Assembly (NCBI GenBank): GCA_033439685.1
Contig: JAUEDM010000002.1
Span: 4,650,001 to 4,714,000, forward strand
Source: Apodospora peruviana
Lineage: Eukaryota; Ascomycota; Sordariomycetes; Sordariales; Lasiosphaeriaceae
Length of the DNA: 64,000 nucleotides
Direction: 5' to 3'
Under the pieces are notes generated by a model that made no database searches, was not told the origin of the DNA, and worked only from the letters and a program-made list of their open reading frames with translations. This document shows, piece by piece, positions 22,119-34,117 of this stretch. Within the stretch, counting starts at the first letter, position 1; each line of letters opens with the position of its first letter. The translations under genes were made by a program, and so were the position numbers.

Positions 22119-24181
22119 CGTACAGTCCCTTTTTGTTGTTTGTGTCGTTGACTCACTGATTGACAGCCCTGCCCTGCCCTGGAGACGCTTATTATTGATT
22201 TGTGACGGGACACGCGCACGGGGACACGGGACACGCCTGCCGATGGTGAGAAAAGTGCTCGCTCAACTCGATGCTTTTATGTTGTCTTCATCCACCTATT
22301 TCGATGTTCTGGCTTGATCCAACCCTGCGCTGCTACACCGGTCGACGTGAAGACCTTCCAAGTCGTTGGTTCGGTTTTCGGTTGAAAAAGATCGGTCTCG
22401 GCGACGGCGGCGCTCTGCCGTCCGGATGGAGATGCTTAGGTAGGCACCCGACGATAGGGACGGCGCCTTCCTTCCCGGTCAATGGTTGTACACTTCCTCT
22501 CTGTGATACACACAAACTCTGTCGTGGACATGCATGCCCTGCACGCATGCGATAGCTTCCAATTCAGTGGTGTTTGTTGTTTTACTGGGCCACCGTCAAG
22601 TGAACATGGATGCAATGGATGAATGAGCGAGTAGGTGCAAACAAATGTCAAAAGCCGTCGTAAGCAGTATATATAAAATCCTCAATCCGAAGACGATTTC
22701 CTCAGCTCCCAATAAGAATTCTTCTCATCAGCAGTGGTCTGATCGATATCTGTAGTCACAATTCATGGCACTCACATCCCGCCAACCATTCACCACCACT
22801 CCCCTCAAGCCCAGAGATGCGGCTCATCACTCAGGGGATGGATTGATTGATTCGACCCATCACATCGCCTAGCAACGCCAACCCACCACCACCACCACCA
22901 AGCACCACAACAACAGTCACTGGGCAGACAGCGCCACAGCACTCCCTGCCCCAGCCGTGCCAACCACTCAATCCCCAGCAAAATCACATCACAACGGCAA
23001 CGACCTGCAGTTGAACATCTGATTGGACCGTGCACTTATACCACCAATTTACGGAATACCCCGTACAGATCCAGATAAAAAGCCTTCCACGCCAACAACC
23101 CTTCAATTGGAAATGATAAACTGTTGATCTTTGCTTACAGGCGAAATCCAGAATGGGAAAAAGGTGCAATTTACCACGACAAAGGGACCGCCCGTCAAAA
23201 TTCTGAATCTTAACCCCACGTGTTCGAACCGCATACGGTACTTTTCATTTCTCCGGCGGCTGGGAGCTTGTTCCAACCACCATGACAACCTCACTTGCAC
23301 ACATCGAATATATCGCAATCAGTTCATATCCTTCAATCCATTCCCGCTCGCAGGTAGCTAGATAAGAGAGCACACACAGGTAGGGCTCGATAAGGTAGCA
23401 ACACAACAAGCAAGCAAAATTCCTCCCTTCCGCCAACCTATATTCATCATCAGTCCATAACCAACCAACCAGTCACACTTAACCCAAAACAGGAAAATAG
23501 GGGAGAATAAAAAAGAGCCACGCTTTCTAGATATACAAAAAAAAATTATAACTTCCGCCAATCAAAAAGGAAGAAAAAAACCACATATCCCGGACATCCT
23601 CGAAATTCCAAACAAAGAAATGCGTCCAGATGGGTTGAGGTAGAATTTGACAGATGGCCAAGAGAAATCGTGTCTGCCGTCGTCGCGGGATGATAGGATA
23701 ACAAGCTTCCTTTTTCAAGATACCTAACTATCCATCGATCCGCTGGGTGTGTCGTAGAAAACAAAACAAAAAGGAGTATATAAACAATAAAGAATAAAAA
23801 CTAATTGGTGCCCGCAGAAGTGATGTGTCATGTATAAAGCAAAATGTAAGATATGGTAGTCAGATGTGCGCGGCGGACACTTCTCGAGCAACGGATTCCG
23901 GTTGTCCAAAGGTAACGGGTGAGAGGAGGGCTGTTTCGACGTCGGCTTGGGTTCGTGGGGTATTGACGTAATCAGACACTACCACAGCATATTAGGTGGA
24001 ATTCATAAACTGAAATGTCGCAAAGAAGGCCTGTCTTGATGGACAGCTCATTCGAGTCCCGCACCACTGGTAACCTCATAAATAACCAGTTGTCACTGCC
24101 TCGTGCACTCGAGTTGGGACGAGGACAATGCAGCGTATTCGAGCAAATAGGAGAGGGCCCGGATTGTGGGATGTCGCGCCC
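22119..24181. other. Intergenic region GH3 promoter to gna-2 3' end
   Basis: 2.06 kb with the GH3 promoter at its left and the gna-2 3' flank at its right. It contains a CCACCA-type triplet tract (about 22868-22905) and AT-rich stretches at 23500-23830. All ORFs are short and featureless. Confidence 0.6.
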
Positions 24182-25558
24182 TTACAGGATAAGCTTCTTC
24201 AGGTTCCGCTGGATGATCATATCCTGCACCGAGCCCATCGTGATCTTGAGGAGGTTGGTATCAGTCGCGTTGGTGAAATGTCCGTAAATCTCTTTCTCTT
24301 GGTTGCGGTTCAGCGCCCGGAACTTGTCCATGAAGTATTTGCTCGCTTGCTTCCAGTCGTCCGGTGGGCCATGGTAGTCGGTAAAGCCGTGGTCCGTTAT
24401 CGGGCTCTTCGCGATCTTCTCCTTGAACAGATCCATCTTGTTGAGGAAGAGGATGAGTGCCGATCTGGTGAACCAGTGCGAGTTGGCAATCGACTCCCAT
24501 AGCATCAATGCCTCGTTCATTTGGTTCTGCAGTAACCATTAGCATTGCCCGTAGCTGTGGCGTTAATGAGGACCAAAACAAACCCCGTCCTTGTCCTCGA
24601 CCAGACATTGGTCATAACCAGAAATGGCCACCAGAAATAACAAGCATTCGACGTTCTCGAAGCAGTGAATCCACTTCTTCCGTTCTGATCGCTGACCGCC
24701 GACGTCAAACATCCTGTATGTAAGCTGGCCCAGGTCAAAAATTGTCTCGGTAATTCCAGTCGTTCTTAATCTGGATCGCAAAAGATCCTGGTCTGTCGGT
24801 ACGTAGTTCTTATCCCAGATCCGATCTAGGTCCTCGCAGAAGCTGTCGGGTGTTAGTTGTGTCGCTTTCACATTCCGCACACATCAGCCACTCACTAGTC
24901 GAGGTTGTCATGCAAAGCAAATTCGTTGCCCTTCGCAATCGCCTTTCTGACACCCTCGTCGACCCAAAGTTGCTTGACGGGGTCCAGATAATCCATTGGC
25001 AGCGGCTCGTCGGCTCTCATCTCGTAATCCACCATGATGTGAGCCATGTTCTTCTGTTTGGATTGGTTAGCATGCAAACAGTCGCATTGAAGCAGCAGCA
25101 TCCCAAAGCAGACTGCTGCCGGTTCCCGTAACAGGGGTAGAGGTGTGCTTGCCTCATTGTCCGGATTCTCAAACTTTATGCCCAACTCGTTCATCGCATC
25201 GAAAATTAGACGGAATGATTGGACAATGTTGGTGAAGACAACGGGTTTCCATTCCAGCTTTTCATTTTTGCTGAAACCTTGCGCGTAGATCAACTTCATC
25301 TGTTTTAGGACCGTCGATTTTCCCGATTCGCCAGCGCCTATGGATTTGTGCGAAGGTTTGAGTTAGCCTCTGAACTCTGAAGGCAAAGACGAGATCGCAT
25401 TCCGGTTGGAGACGGAGAGGAGTAGCTTCCATACCTAGAAGCAGCAGCTTCACTTCTTTTCCCAACCGCTTCTCGTCAGCGCGAATGATCTTGTCGAGCT
25501 CGCGCGACCGGGCAGCGCCCGCCTCGTCATCGTTCTTGTCACGGCCACCGAAGCACAT
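24182..25558 (-). CDS. gna-2: Heterotrimeric G-protein alpha subunit, group II (GNA-2 / MagC type)
   Basis: Five exons on the minus strand (25558-25435, 25337-25153, 25053-24896, 24842-24584, 24526-24182) give 356 residues. It transduces receptor signals at the plasma membrane. All GTPase motifs are intact: P-loop GAGESGKS, switch I with RTTGITE, switch II DVGGQRSERKKW, NKMD, and the late TNATD. The start MCFGGR and the stretch SRELDKxIRADEKRL mark it as the Neurospora GNA-2 / Magnaporthe MagC group, not GNA-1 or GNA-3. It lacks the MGxxxS myristoylation motif and has no Cys four residues from the end (KLIL). Introns are 97, 99, 53 and 57 nt. Intron 2 begins GCAAGC, a GC-AG intron, and is in frame if retained. 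Confidence 0.96.
25054..25152 (-). other. GC-AG intron of gna-2 (99 nt, frame-preserving)
   Basis: Read on the minus strand, the donor is GAG|GCAAGC and the acceptor is CCAAACAG|AAG, with a CTAAC branch site 13 nt before the acceptor. No usable GT donor exists nearby. Joining gives FENPDNEKNMAHIMVDYE, as expected for the family. Retention would add 33 residues without a stop. Confidence 0.8.
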
Positions 25559-28500
25559 GTTGAGGGTCGGGTTGGTCGGGTTGGTCGGGTGGAAGACTGT
25601 CGAAAAGTTACCGAGTTGCAAAAAGAATGAGAGACCAGAATCGTGGCTGTCGGTCAAAGCGTTTCAGAGGCAGAGTTCCAGTGCTAGCGGAGACTTCGTT
25701 TCGTCCTAATAATAAGCGAAAGACCAGCGGGGACAACGGCTGCTAGCTAGGGTGCTGGGGTATCCGTTGATGCCAGTTCGACTCGGACGAACCAACTACA
25801 AGAAGTAATTGGGATTTGGGGTGGAGTGGTGAGGTTTTTGGTGTAATTCGGAACCACGAAGCTCAGGGGGTGACGCAAGCAGACTCGGGATGTTGTTGTC
25901 GTCGTCGTCGTCCTCCGTGTTAATTCCAGTTATCCAAGTTTCAATTGAGCCGTACCCCGGATTACTGCTCCATTCGAATCGCTAAGGGACTGTTACCGAT
26001 AGCCAATTCTTAGACATGTAGTTGTTTTCGTTCTCTGCTCGGGGGAATAAGTTACCCTTTAGGTCTGGAGGAATCGTGCGCACGCAAGGGGTGGAGGAAA
26101 ATGTCAAAGGGGGCGACGACGACGATGTGGTCGGCTCCGCGTATCGAGGTAGGAAGCAAATTGAAGGAGTCCTGTCCAGAAAGATCCCTCGCCGATAGTG
26201 GGAGATGCACTGGCAGAAAAAGTTTACAGTGACTGCTTTCAATAAGGCCTTTGCAGTGACGGATGAGTGCTCGCCCAAGGGAGGTGGAATGACAATCAAG
26301 CGAAGCAGGAACAAAGAAAGAGAATCAAAGCGGGATTCAAGCAAGGGAAAGGGCCGGTCGAAATACACATGGACAGTGACCTGAAAGGTCTGGAAAGGTC
26401 GGCAGAAGGCGCAGCTGGAAGTCGTTTCCCTTTTTCCCCGTTCAGCTCCCACGTCAGAAAAACAGCCCAGTGGGAAAGAAGCGAGAAAAGCGTGGGTGAG
26501 CAGCGAGCGAGTCTGTGGCATGGCATTGCAGCATCCAGGAGCAGTTGCATCACTCACTTGCATCAAGCACTGAGATCGCTGTTATTAATTGGCTGCCACA
26601 CCTTAACACGCCATAACACCACCCATCCATGTCCTGCCTCGTGCCTTCTAAGCTAAGTTGCTTGGCGGGACCAGGCTTGACTCTCTCCCATCATGCACCC
26701 GTAGTCAGGTTCGACAACTGTGGCAGGCCGACTTTGCAGTGCTGCGAACCACTCGGGGCCAGTGGGGGACCAACAGCAGAAAGAAGCAAGAAGCCTAGCA
26801 TCCATGCACAAATTGCTGCATGCAAGTCCGTCAATTGTGGAGCTAGCTTGCAGCAGTGCGCACCGCTACTTGTTGAGATGGTGGTCCATCCTTCAGTTAA
26901 GGTCGTGTTTGTGATAATAACTGCCGGTTCTCCTCCATCTGCTTGGGTCCTCATATAAATTGCCCGAGTCAAACTCCACGGTAACCGGGTTCGAACCGGG
27001 CAGTCGTAGAATAGAAAAATGGATCTTTAATAAAAGGGAGTTCATTCCCCACGACAGAGAAGAAGCTTTTGTGTCCATCCCACTCATTCACATGAAAGGG
27101 TCCATACCAAAACGATGCTAGAATTTCGCAAGCTTCACCGTACCCGTTCCCACGCCCACTTGGATGGATCGCGCGACGTTAGCGTTCTGGACCCAAGAGA
27201 CGATCGCAACTAAAAAACATCAACTTAGTAAAACAAACTCCACTACTTTGCTAGGTATCTGGAAACGGGAAAGGGGTTGTACTGTATTTCCCAACGTCAC
27301 TGCACGTAAACTAGATGGGTCCCGTTCTGGGGATTTGTGGAAACAGTGGAAACACCAACTTCACAAGGAGGAGTATCCGGACGTTGAGACATCCCCTAAT
27401 AATCCGTAAAGCCTGCTGGAGGACGCAACATTGTTTTGTCCTTGATGGGATGGTCACGTCCTATGGCTGATGACAGCCAACTACCTAAGGTACCCATGAT
27501 ACAGGGTAGACAGAGGAGTACGGCTGATTCGACAGACACAGAACCCCTTTTTGCTCCCTGATGAGAGTACAGTGCACGGTAAGCGTCATGTCATGCAATC
27601 CGCATACGAACTTTGGTAGAAATTATGAATACTGCAGTCCGTTCATGTATGTAATCCGTATGTACGCACTCGGAAGAAGGCAACAGTCTGCGTGCATGCC
27701 GTCGATGCTGCAGAGCAGTTCGCCGCAGGATTTGGATTTCGTTTGTAAAATTATAAGAACTGAATTGCCAGGTTTTCCAAATAGGGGCGGCTCACCCAAC
27801 AAGCGTCGAATTTGGATATATTAATCCGTACATTGCGGCTCACCCTCGAACAACCAAAGTTCTGAATTTGTCATGTGTTTTGCCTGATTACGCTATTCAG
27901 CTCTTGTCTTCCGCACATGGAAAACATGTGCGAGCTGTCGATCGCAGAACAAAGAACATGATATCAGGACGGCTAGTTTGGAAGTTGCTGTTTTTACTGT
28001 GTCCAACGATGAGTTCGGGATGAGGTTGGGCAGGCGACCTCGAATGTGGGCGGACGGCGGGCGTGCTTGTGCTTCAGACCGGCTGGCCAATGGAATTAGC
28101 TGTGTCTGATTTGGATGTTACCAGACTGGGGTTGCACGGGGTTCGCGGATGTGACCGGTTCACTCCATGCTCAGCACGGATGGGAATTTGGCATGGCATG
28201 CTGCCATTGGCCGACTCTCGAGTCTCGACTGATGATTTGGCTGTATCGAAGCTGGGTGAGGAACCTTCTCTTGTTGCTAATTAGAACGTGGATGGACAGC
28301 CGGTATAAATGATCGATTATTTACTTCCATGTTATGTCGTGATATGATTCGATCTGGAAGCATTCAAGACCATCAGGACGATGTCGGCCGCCAGGCTCTA
28401 GACCTTGTGCCCCCTGCAGCTGGAGTTATGCTCGTTCCTTTTTGGTGGCTTCATACCAAGCTTCAATCGTCCATGACCCAGGACGCAATTCAGGAGCTGG

Positions 28501-30417
28501 GATGTTAATTTAGACACTATCAATTGAGCTAGCGACGAGCCGCAGGTATAATAAGGGGTAAGTATTTACCTCGAGATCAGTGTCAAGAGCACGGCTGATG
28601 ACAGGCAGACAAGACCCTCTGGGCATCTCGCCTCCCGGTCAATGGCTGGCCGGTGGCTTCAAAAAGCTATACTTGTGAGTACAGAGCAATATCAACGAGG
28701 CGGGAAAAAGTGAAAGCAGTCCCGGCAGCGTTGGGGAGGAGGCTTGGAATGGCTGTTGGGGTCCAGCTTGAGGTATCACAAACCCTCCGAGAAGGCTCTC
28801 TCTTGCCTCAGATCATTGGCATATGATCGAGATTGCGTAGGAGCCTTGAGGTCAAGGCATTACGTCGCTGGCGGATAATAAAGTGTACCCGGGTTTTGAA
28901 GCACCATTTGGCGGCCATTTTACCACAAGGCAGTTCGCAAAATAGTGCCAGGTATGTTACGTCGGGACAAATGTAGTGTGATGGCATCAATTGGATCAGC
29001 ACAATGGCTGCCTCTTAAGGTCGCAAGCGATCACCATTCCGTCTGCCTTGCTGCACACAATCATCGATGAGGTTTGGTAGAGTTGTCTGGTGCGGCCGCG
29101 GCGTGTCCAATCAGACTGGTGCGTGTGTTTGTGCTCGTCGACCGCGAAGTTGCGAAGTTGCGAACCGACTCCCAAGGTGCACGGAACGTCTGTTCGCCGC
29201 CTGCTCATGATCACAGGCTGGTATGGTTCATTAGCTCTTGTCGTCTCCCCGCCCTTCCCGCCGTGGGTCTTAACCCGCCGCTTCGGCATCGGTCAACACG
29301 GCCCACGATGGATCTTTAGATCGATGGGGCACTGGTGACTTGCGTTTGAACTCGGCACCGTGCCCACGACTAGGGGCATGTTAGCGGTAGTCCCTACAGT
29401 TAGGGCGGGTAGGGCGTCGACGGTGTTGACATCGCGCCTCTCGGTGACATGGGGTTGTCCCTTCGGAAGCCACTGGAGCTTGGCAGTTGAGGTCCAAACA
29501 CAGCCCCCGAGGTCCTGCACCAAAGTGCCATGTGGGCAGGCCGGCTAATCTCGCGTGACCGGCGGCGTTACGGCTGCCGCTCTTGGTGTGTTAGAGCCTT
29601 CCGGCTCCCGCTGCCGGCTGGATCCTTCCAAGGCACAGAGGTGCCGGTGGCTCTGTAATTGGTCCCGATCGCGGGTCAGTCGTGTGCTCGCTGTGGAATT
29701 CCTTGTTTGCTCTAGCAGCTAATGTACTTACGTACAGCAGATACAGCAAGGCGAACGAAGTAATGAAGAATCCAGACCTGCATTGGGTGTTTCGTAAAAG
29801 TACGTAAAGAAAACTGACGGATTCTGCCCGGAGAGGCCTGTGCTTTCGTCACTATTGGTACGGATTACAGAATATTCAAATAATCAACACCAACGGCTCG
29901 GCGGCGAAGTATAAGTCTCGGCCTGGCCAGTTATTTGGGAATGGTTGCAAAAAGGTAATCTCAGATCAAGCCGACCAGATGATGCAGATAGACCTATCGT
30001 CCATGGAAGCTCCTGCCAAACAACCCTACGTTCTTGCACTCTCCGGGTACAATCGGCATCACAAACGCAACTCTCAATCAGTTTGGAAGGAGCAAAGCGG
30101 AAGCTCACATTGAGTTGCCGCAGCGAGGCACAAAAAACGAACTCCACAAATCGGAAATCATTGGTTCCTGGGCGCAATCGACGTTCTTATTCGCTCATAG
30201 TACACCGTTTTGCTCCGCAAAAAAATCTGCATGCCATAATCGCCTGCAAAGTAAAAATCGCATCTGAAGGTCGTGAAAGCCTTCATCCAACTCAATCAAA
30301 TTGGCTCTGCTCTTCTCTGGACGTCGCTGCCTCTTCAAGACCTCGTCTCTGCCAGTATCTTTCTTTACCCGCTCGCCAATTCTTCAGAGGCAACAGAGCC
30401 TCCACCGCTATCAGACA
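25559..30417. other. Long divergent intergenic region gna-2 / spe3, no supported gene
   Basis: 4.9 kb between two divergent genes. The two ends are the promoters and leaders. The ORFs in between (for example minus 25982-26566) have no domain, biased composition and no family resemblance. A B-box-like GGTTCGAACC sits at 26988-26997 but has no tRNA around it. Non-coding RNA genes would not be seen by eye. Confidence 0.55.
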
Positions 30418-32273
30418 ATGGGTGACATCACACACGCCACCATCAAGGGTACGTCGTTCGTTTCTCGTGTGTTACTGCTCTGCTGCCCCTCCGCTTGAAA
30501 CCCCCGCCATCCAACATTCCTGTCCTCATCAATTTCTTGTGCCGCATTCTCTGTCACCCCTCCTTCCTTCTTTGTTGCTCGGACGGCACTCAACCAAATT
30601 GTACTCGGCGCTTTTCCGTCCTCTGCGCCGAGAATGGGAGCATGCTCTCCGATTACTTTGAGAATCAGATCTGCCAGTTAAACTCAGAAATGGGCAACAA
30701 ATAGAGGAGGGGGGGGAGTGGGGTATTATTTCCCTAAGCATCTCGAGCCAATATTGTGTGTCTCTCACGGGCGTCTAGGCTCTGAGCAACAAGCCATCTG
30801 TTTCATCATGTCAACACGGCATGTGTCCTTGTGGCGCAGCTTCAAAGTTGAAGTTGTCATGTACTGCTCTTTTCGCAGTTACTGTTCCTGCCTCCCACTT
30901 TGCCTTACCGGGGTCCGGTATATGCCAGGGACAATTCTGCAGTAGCTATAGCTAACTTGGGAGTTGAAATGCAGATGGATGGTTCCGTGAGATTTCGGAC
31001 ATGTGGCCTGGTATGTTTAATCTAGCTGTCACCGGCTCAGATCCGACTGGATGATGGTGAGAGAAACTTGATCTGACGTCGTGCCCGAAAAGGCCAGGCT
31101 ATGACCCTCAAGGTCGAGAAGGTCCTGCACCATGAGAAGAGCCAGTATCAAGATGTGCTCATCTTCAAGTCCACCAACTATGGCAATGTGCTCGTCCTGG
31201 ACAACGTTATCCAGGCCACTGAGCGTGATGAGTTCGCCTACCAGGAGATGATCACCCACCTGGCCATGAACTCGCACCCCAACCCCAAGAAGGTCCTGGT
31301 CATTGGTGGTGGCGATGGCGGTGTCCTCCGCGAGGTCGTCAAGCACGAGTGCGTCGAGGAGGCTGTTCTCTGCGATATCGACGAGGTACATCTCCCTTGT
31401 ATATCATATTAGCTCAGATCCCGGCCTCTAACAAGTAACCCCTACCAAGGCCGTCATCCGGCTGTCCAAGCAGTACCTCCCCGGCATGGCCGCCGGCTAC
31501 AACCACCCCAAGGTCAAGGTCCACGTTGGTGACGGCTTCAAGTTCCTCGACGACTACAAGAACACCTTCGATGTCATCATCACCGACTCCTCCGACCCCG
31601 AGGGCCCCGCCGAGTCCCTCTTCCAGAAGCCTTACTTCAAGCTCATGCATGACGCTCTTCGTGAGGGCGGTGTCATTACCACGCAAGGTTGTACGTCTCC
31701 TTACTCAGGAAAGTTTCGAGAGACCTGGGAGGAAAATGGTTCTAGGCCAGCCAGGCAATCAACTTGCCTGCTTCTAATTCCTATGCTACTATTTCCACTC
31801 AGGAGTCTACCAAGCGGTAGTTCGTCTCGACTTTCATGCTTTGCGCGCGGCGAACTTCTCCTTTTATTCTCTTTTGGCTTACCACTCTTGTACAAATCTC
31901 CTTTGTTCACCAAGTCTGTGGTGGTACTTTCGTATTATTTATATGCGGAATATTTTACAAGAAACCAACTGAGGCTAACAATCTCTTTTTTCTAGCCGAG
32001 AACCAATGGCTCCACCTGCCCCTGATCACCAAGCTCAAGAAGGACTGCGGCGAGATCTTCCCCGTGGCCGAGTACGCCTACACCACGATCCCAACCTACC
32101 CGTCTGGCCAGATCGGCTTCATGGTCTGCTCCAAGGACCCCAATGCGAACGTCAAGACGCCGCTGCGCTCGTGGACCAAGGAGGAGGAGGTCAAGTTGTG
32201 CAAGTACTACAACTCGGAGATCCACAAGGCCAGCTTCATCCTGCCCACATTCGCTGCCCAGGCTCTGCAATAG
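30418..32273 (+). CDS. spe3: Spermidine synthase
   Basis: Five exons: 30418-30448, 30975-31010, 31093-31385, 31450-31687, 31996-32273 (291 residues). The enzyme transfers aminopropyl from decarboxylated SAM to putrescine. Motifs: the N-terminal DGWFREISDMWPGQAMTL (built from exons 1-3), the SAM-type fold VLVIGGGDGGVLREV, DIDE, the catalytic-site DSSDPEGP, and C-terminal QWLHL, YTTIPTYPSGQIGF and NSEIHKASF. Exons 1 and 2 have only 31 and 36 coding nt. Intron 1 is long (526 nt) and intron 4 is 308 nt; the others are 82 and 64 nt. The last donor is ambiguous: G|GTTGTA (31688) gives TTQAENQW, matching the family length, while GTACGT (31691) would give TTQGSENQW. Cytosolic. Confidence 0.94.
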
Positions 32274-32571
32274 ACGTGCCCGGCGTCAGGAGGATGGTGG
32301 GATGGGTACATATGCTGTTACCGAAGAAGTTTACCTAGCTACACTTTCTAGACAAAATAAAAGGGGGTATGAATATCATGATATTACACAAATTTTATCT
32401 GCAAGGCATGCAAGGTTTCAAGATGATACAACTGATACAAAGTTTCAAGTATTCAATGGAAATCATGATCGATATGTTCAATTGCGCCAAGGAAAAACAG
32501 CCACATATAAAGAATCCAGCCCAGATTGACGGCAACGCCATTTTCATTCGCATATACACATATCCAACACA

Positions 32572-33627
32572 TTACGGTTCAGACCCAGTCTTAGACCCCT
32601 TGCTGACATCAAGATAAACGTCAAACCTCCTCTGGTCCCGCAGCGGAATCCCCTTCCTCGCCTCCTCAATCTTGTCGCCGTCCAACTCTGCCGTGACAAT
32701 CGTCTCCTTCTCGTCCGCCTCCACTAGCACCTGCGCCATCGGATCCACCACGAGACTATGTCCCCAGGCATGATACACCGCGGACGTGTCCCTGGCGGGA
32801 CTGCACAGCGCCACGTAGATCTGGTTGTCCATGGCGCGCGCCTGGCCCTGCAAGCGCCAGTGCAAGGGGCCCGTGGTGGTGTTGAACGCGCCCGGGTAGA
32901 CGAGGGCGAAGCATCCCTGGCGGGCGGCGATCATGGCCAGCTCCGGGAAGCGGATGTCGTAGCAGATGGCGACGGCGATGCGGCCGTACTCGGGCAGGTC
33001 GACTACCGTTAACGTGTTGCCCGGCGACAGGACGTCGGACTCGCGGAAGGTGATCTTGCCCGGGATAGAGATGTCAAAGAGATGGATCTTGCGGTGGGTG
33101 GCGAGGAGGGTGCCTGTGGGAGAAAAGGTGAGGGAAGTGTTGTAGTATGTCGGTTTCGGTTTATCGGAGGAGGAGGTTGAACTTTGGGTGGTTTGACTGA
33201 GTTCAGGGATTGAGCCGCCTACCAGGTAGACGTTGTTGTCGCGGGCCATGGCCGACAGGGCGTGGAAGCTGGGGCTTTGTTCGGGCGACGGCGGTGAGGG
33301 GAGGAGCTCTTCGGCGTATGAAGGGAAGTAGTCGCACCCGTAGGGCGAGTTGAAGCACTCTGGAAGAACGACGATCTTGACGCCGCTCGAGGCGGCCTCG
33401 CGCACTTTGTCGGCGGCATGGGAGAGATTGGCGGCCTTATCGGCGCCGCTGGCGAGCTGGATGCAGGCGATCTTGACGGGCTTTCTGAGGAGAAGGGGCC
33501 CCGGGGTAAGGGGCCCGGGGGTGGAGGAGGTGGCCATGGTGCGGAGGAGTGGTTGCTGTCGGTGGGCTTTGCTGGGGAGGCAGTTGGCGAATATCCGGAA
33601 TGTCTTACCCCAGGTTCTTGTGAGCAT
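32572..33627 (-). CDS. Omega-amidase / Nit-type nitrilase-superfamily hydrolase
   Basis: A single exon of 351 residues. It carries the C-N hydrolase catalytic triad: Glu in the N-terminal segment before YAEELL (with VVLPECFNSPYG), Lys in HRKIHLFDI and Cys in ICYDIRFPE, plus the later family string QGQARAMDNQIYVALCSPA. It best fits the Nit2/Nit3 omega-amidase branch, which deaminates alpha-ketoglutaramate and alpha-ketosuccinamate after glutamine/asparagine transamination. The first 35 residues (MLTRTWGKTFRIFANCLPSK...) are basic and lack acidic residues, so import into mitochondria is likely. An internal Met at about residue 31 could give a cytosolic form. An insertion rich in Ser/Thr (TQSSTSSSDKPK) lies in a surface loop. 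Convergent with spe3, 298 bp apart. Confidence 0.92.
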   Translation of the reverse strand: MLTRTWGKTFRIFANCLPSKAHRQQPLLRTMATSSTPGPLTPGPLLLRKPVKIACIQLASGADKAANLSHAADKVREAASSGVKIVVLPECFNSPYGCDYFPSYAEELLPSPPSPEQSPSFHALSAMARDNNVYLVGGSIPELSQTTQSSTSSSDKPKPTYYNTSLTFSPTGTLLATHRKIHLFDISIPGKITFRESDVLSPGNTLTVVDLPEYGRIAVAICYDIRFPELAMIAARQGCFALVYPGAFNTTTGPLHWRLQGQARAMDNQIYVALCSPARDTSAVYHAWGHSLVVDPMAQVLVEADEKETIVTAELDGDKIEEARKGIPLRDQRRFDVYLDVSKGSKTGSEP

Positions 33628-34117
33628 CGTGGGATGGATATAGATACCTACGGATGGAGCCGAGCCTCAGTGGGTGGAGGAGGGCGTCCGTGGAACTTGA
33701 CGTGATATCGATCGAGCTGTCTGCCGGGTAGATGAGGGGGATGGGGGGGGCGGGGGAGGGGGAGGGTTGTCGTCATGTGGGGTCGAAGCCGTTAACAATT
33801 TCAGGGGTAGCTGACGCCACAGCAAAGATAGGGTAGCGTGGCACATGCGTGCATAGCTCTTGCCCGACTTGAGCTCTTCTAATGCCAGTTTTGATATTCA
33901 GTGAAATTAAATCTCTGGGGGATTCCTTCTATAAGTTCAGGTTGCAAGTGAAAATGCAACGACTTGGCAGGACCAACACAGCGACCAATACCTGAGTTCT
34001 AGCTGCAATCGCAAAAGCCCTGTCTCACAAAATCTTCAAGCTGAAGATGGTCGACCACCTTCCTTCACTGACCTTCATTTGACGAGCCTTCTGAACACTT
34101 CAAGGACGATATTCCCA
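33628..34117. promoter_or_regulatory. Divergent intergenic region omega-amidase / hypothetical gene
   Basis: 490 bp shared by two divergent genes. It contains a strong run of G tracts at 33736-33766. No ORF of interest. Confidence 0.5.
33736..33766 (+). other. Potential G-quadruplex (five G runs)
   Basis: Runs of 5, 8, 5, 5 and 3 G on the plus strand are separated by only one or two bases (AT, C, A, A). This satisfies the usual G3+N1-7 quadruplex rule with very short loops. It lies 109 bp upstream of the omega-amidase start codon, on that gene's template strand. Confidence 0.8.

Noticed and set aside
22868..22905. Clustered CCACCA repeats as a CRISPR-like or structured repeat array
   Set aside because: A simple triplet microsatellite with no spacers; CRISPR is not expected in a fungal nuclear genome.
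25982..26566. Minus ORF of 194 codons upstream of gna-2
   Set aside because: Cys/Ser/Phe-rich with no motif; lies in the promoter region and has no splice partners.
26980..27005. tRNA-like B-box GGTTCGAACC
   Set aside because: On neither strand is there a matching acceptor stem, an A-box or an anticodon arm at the right distance, and the putative T-stem has a mismatch on each strand.
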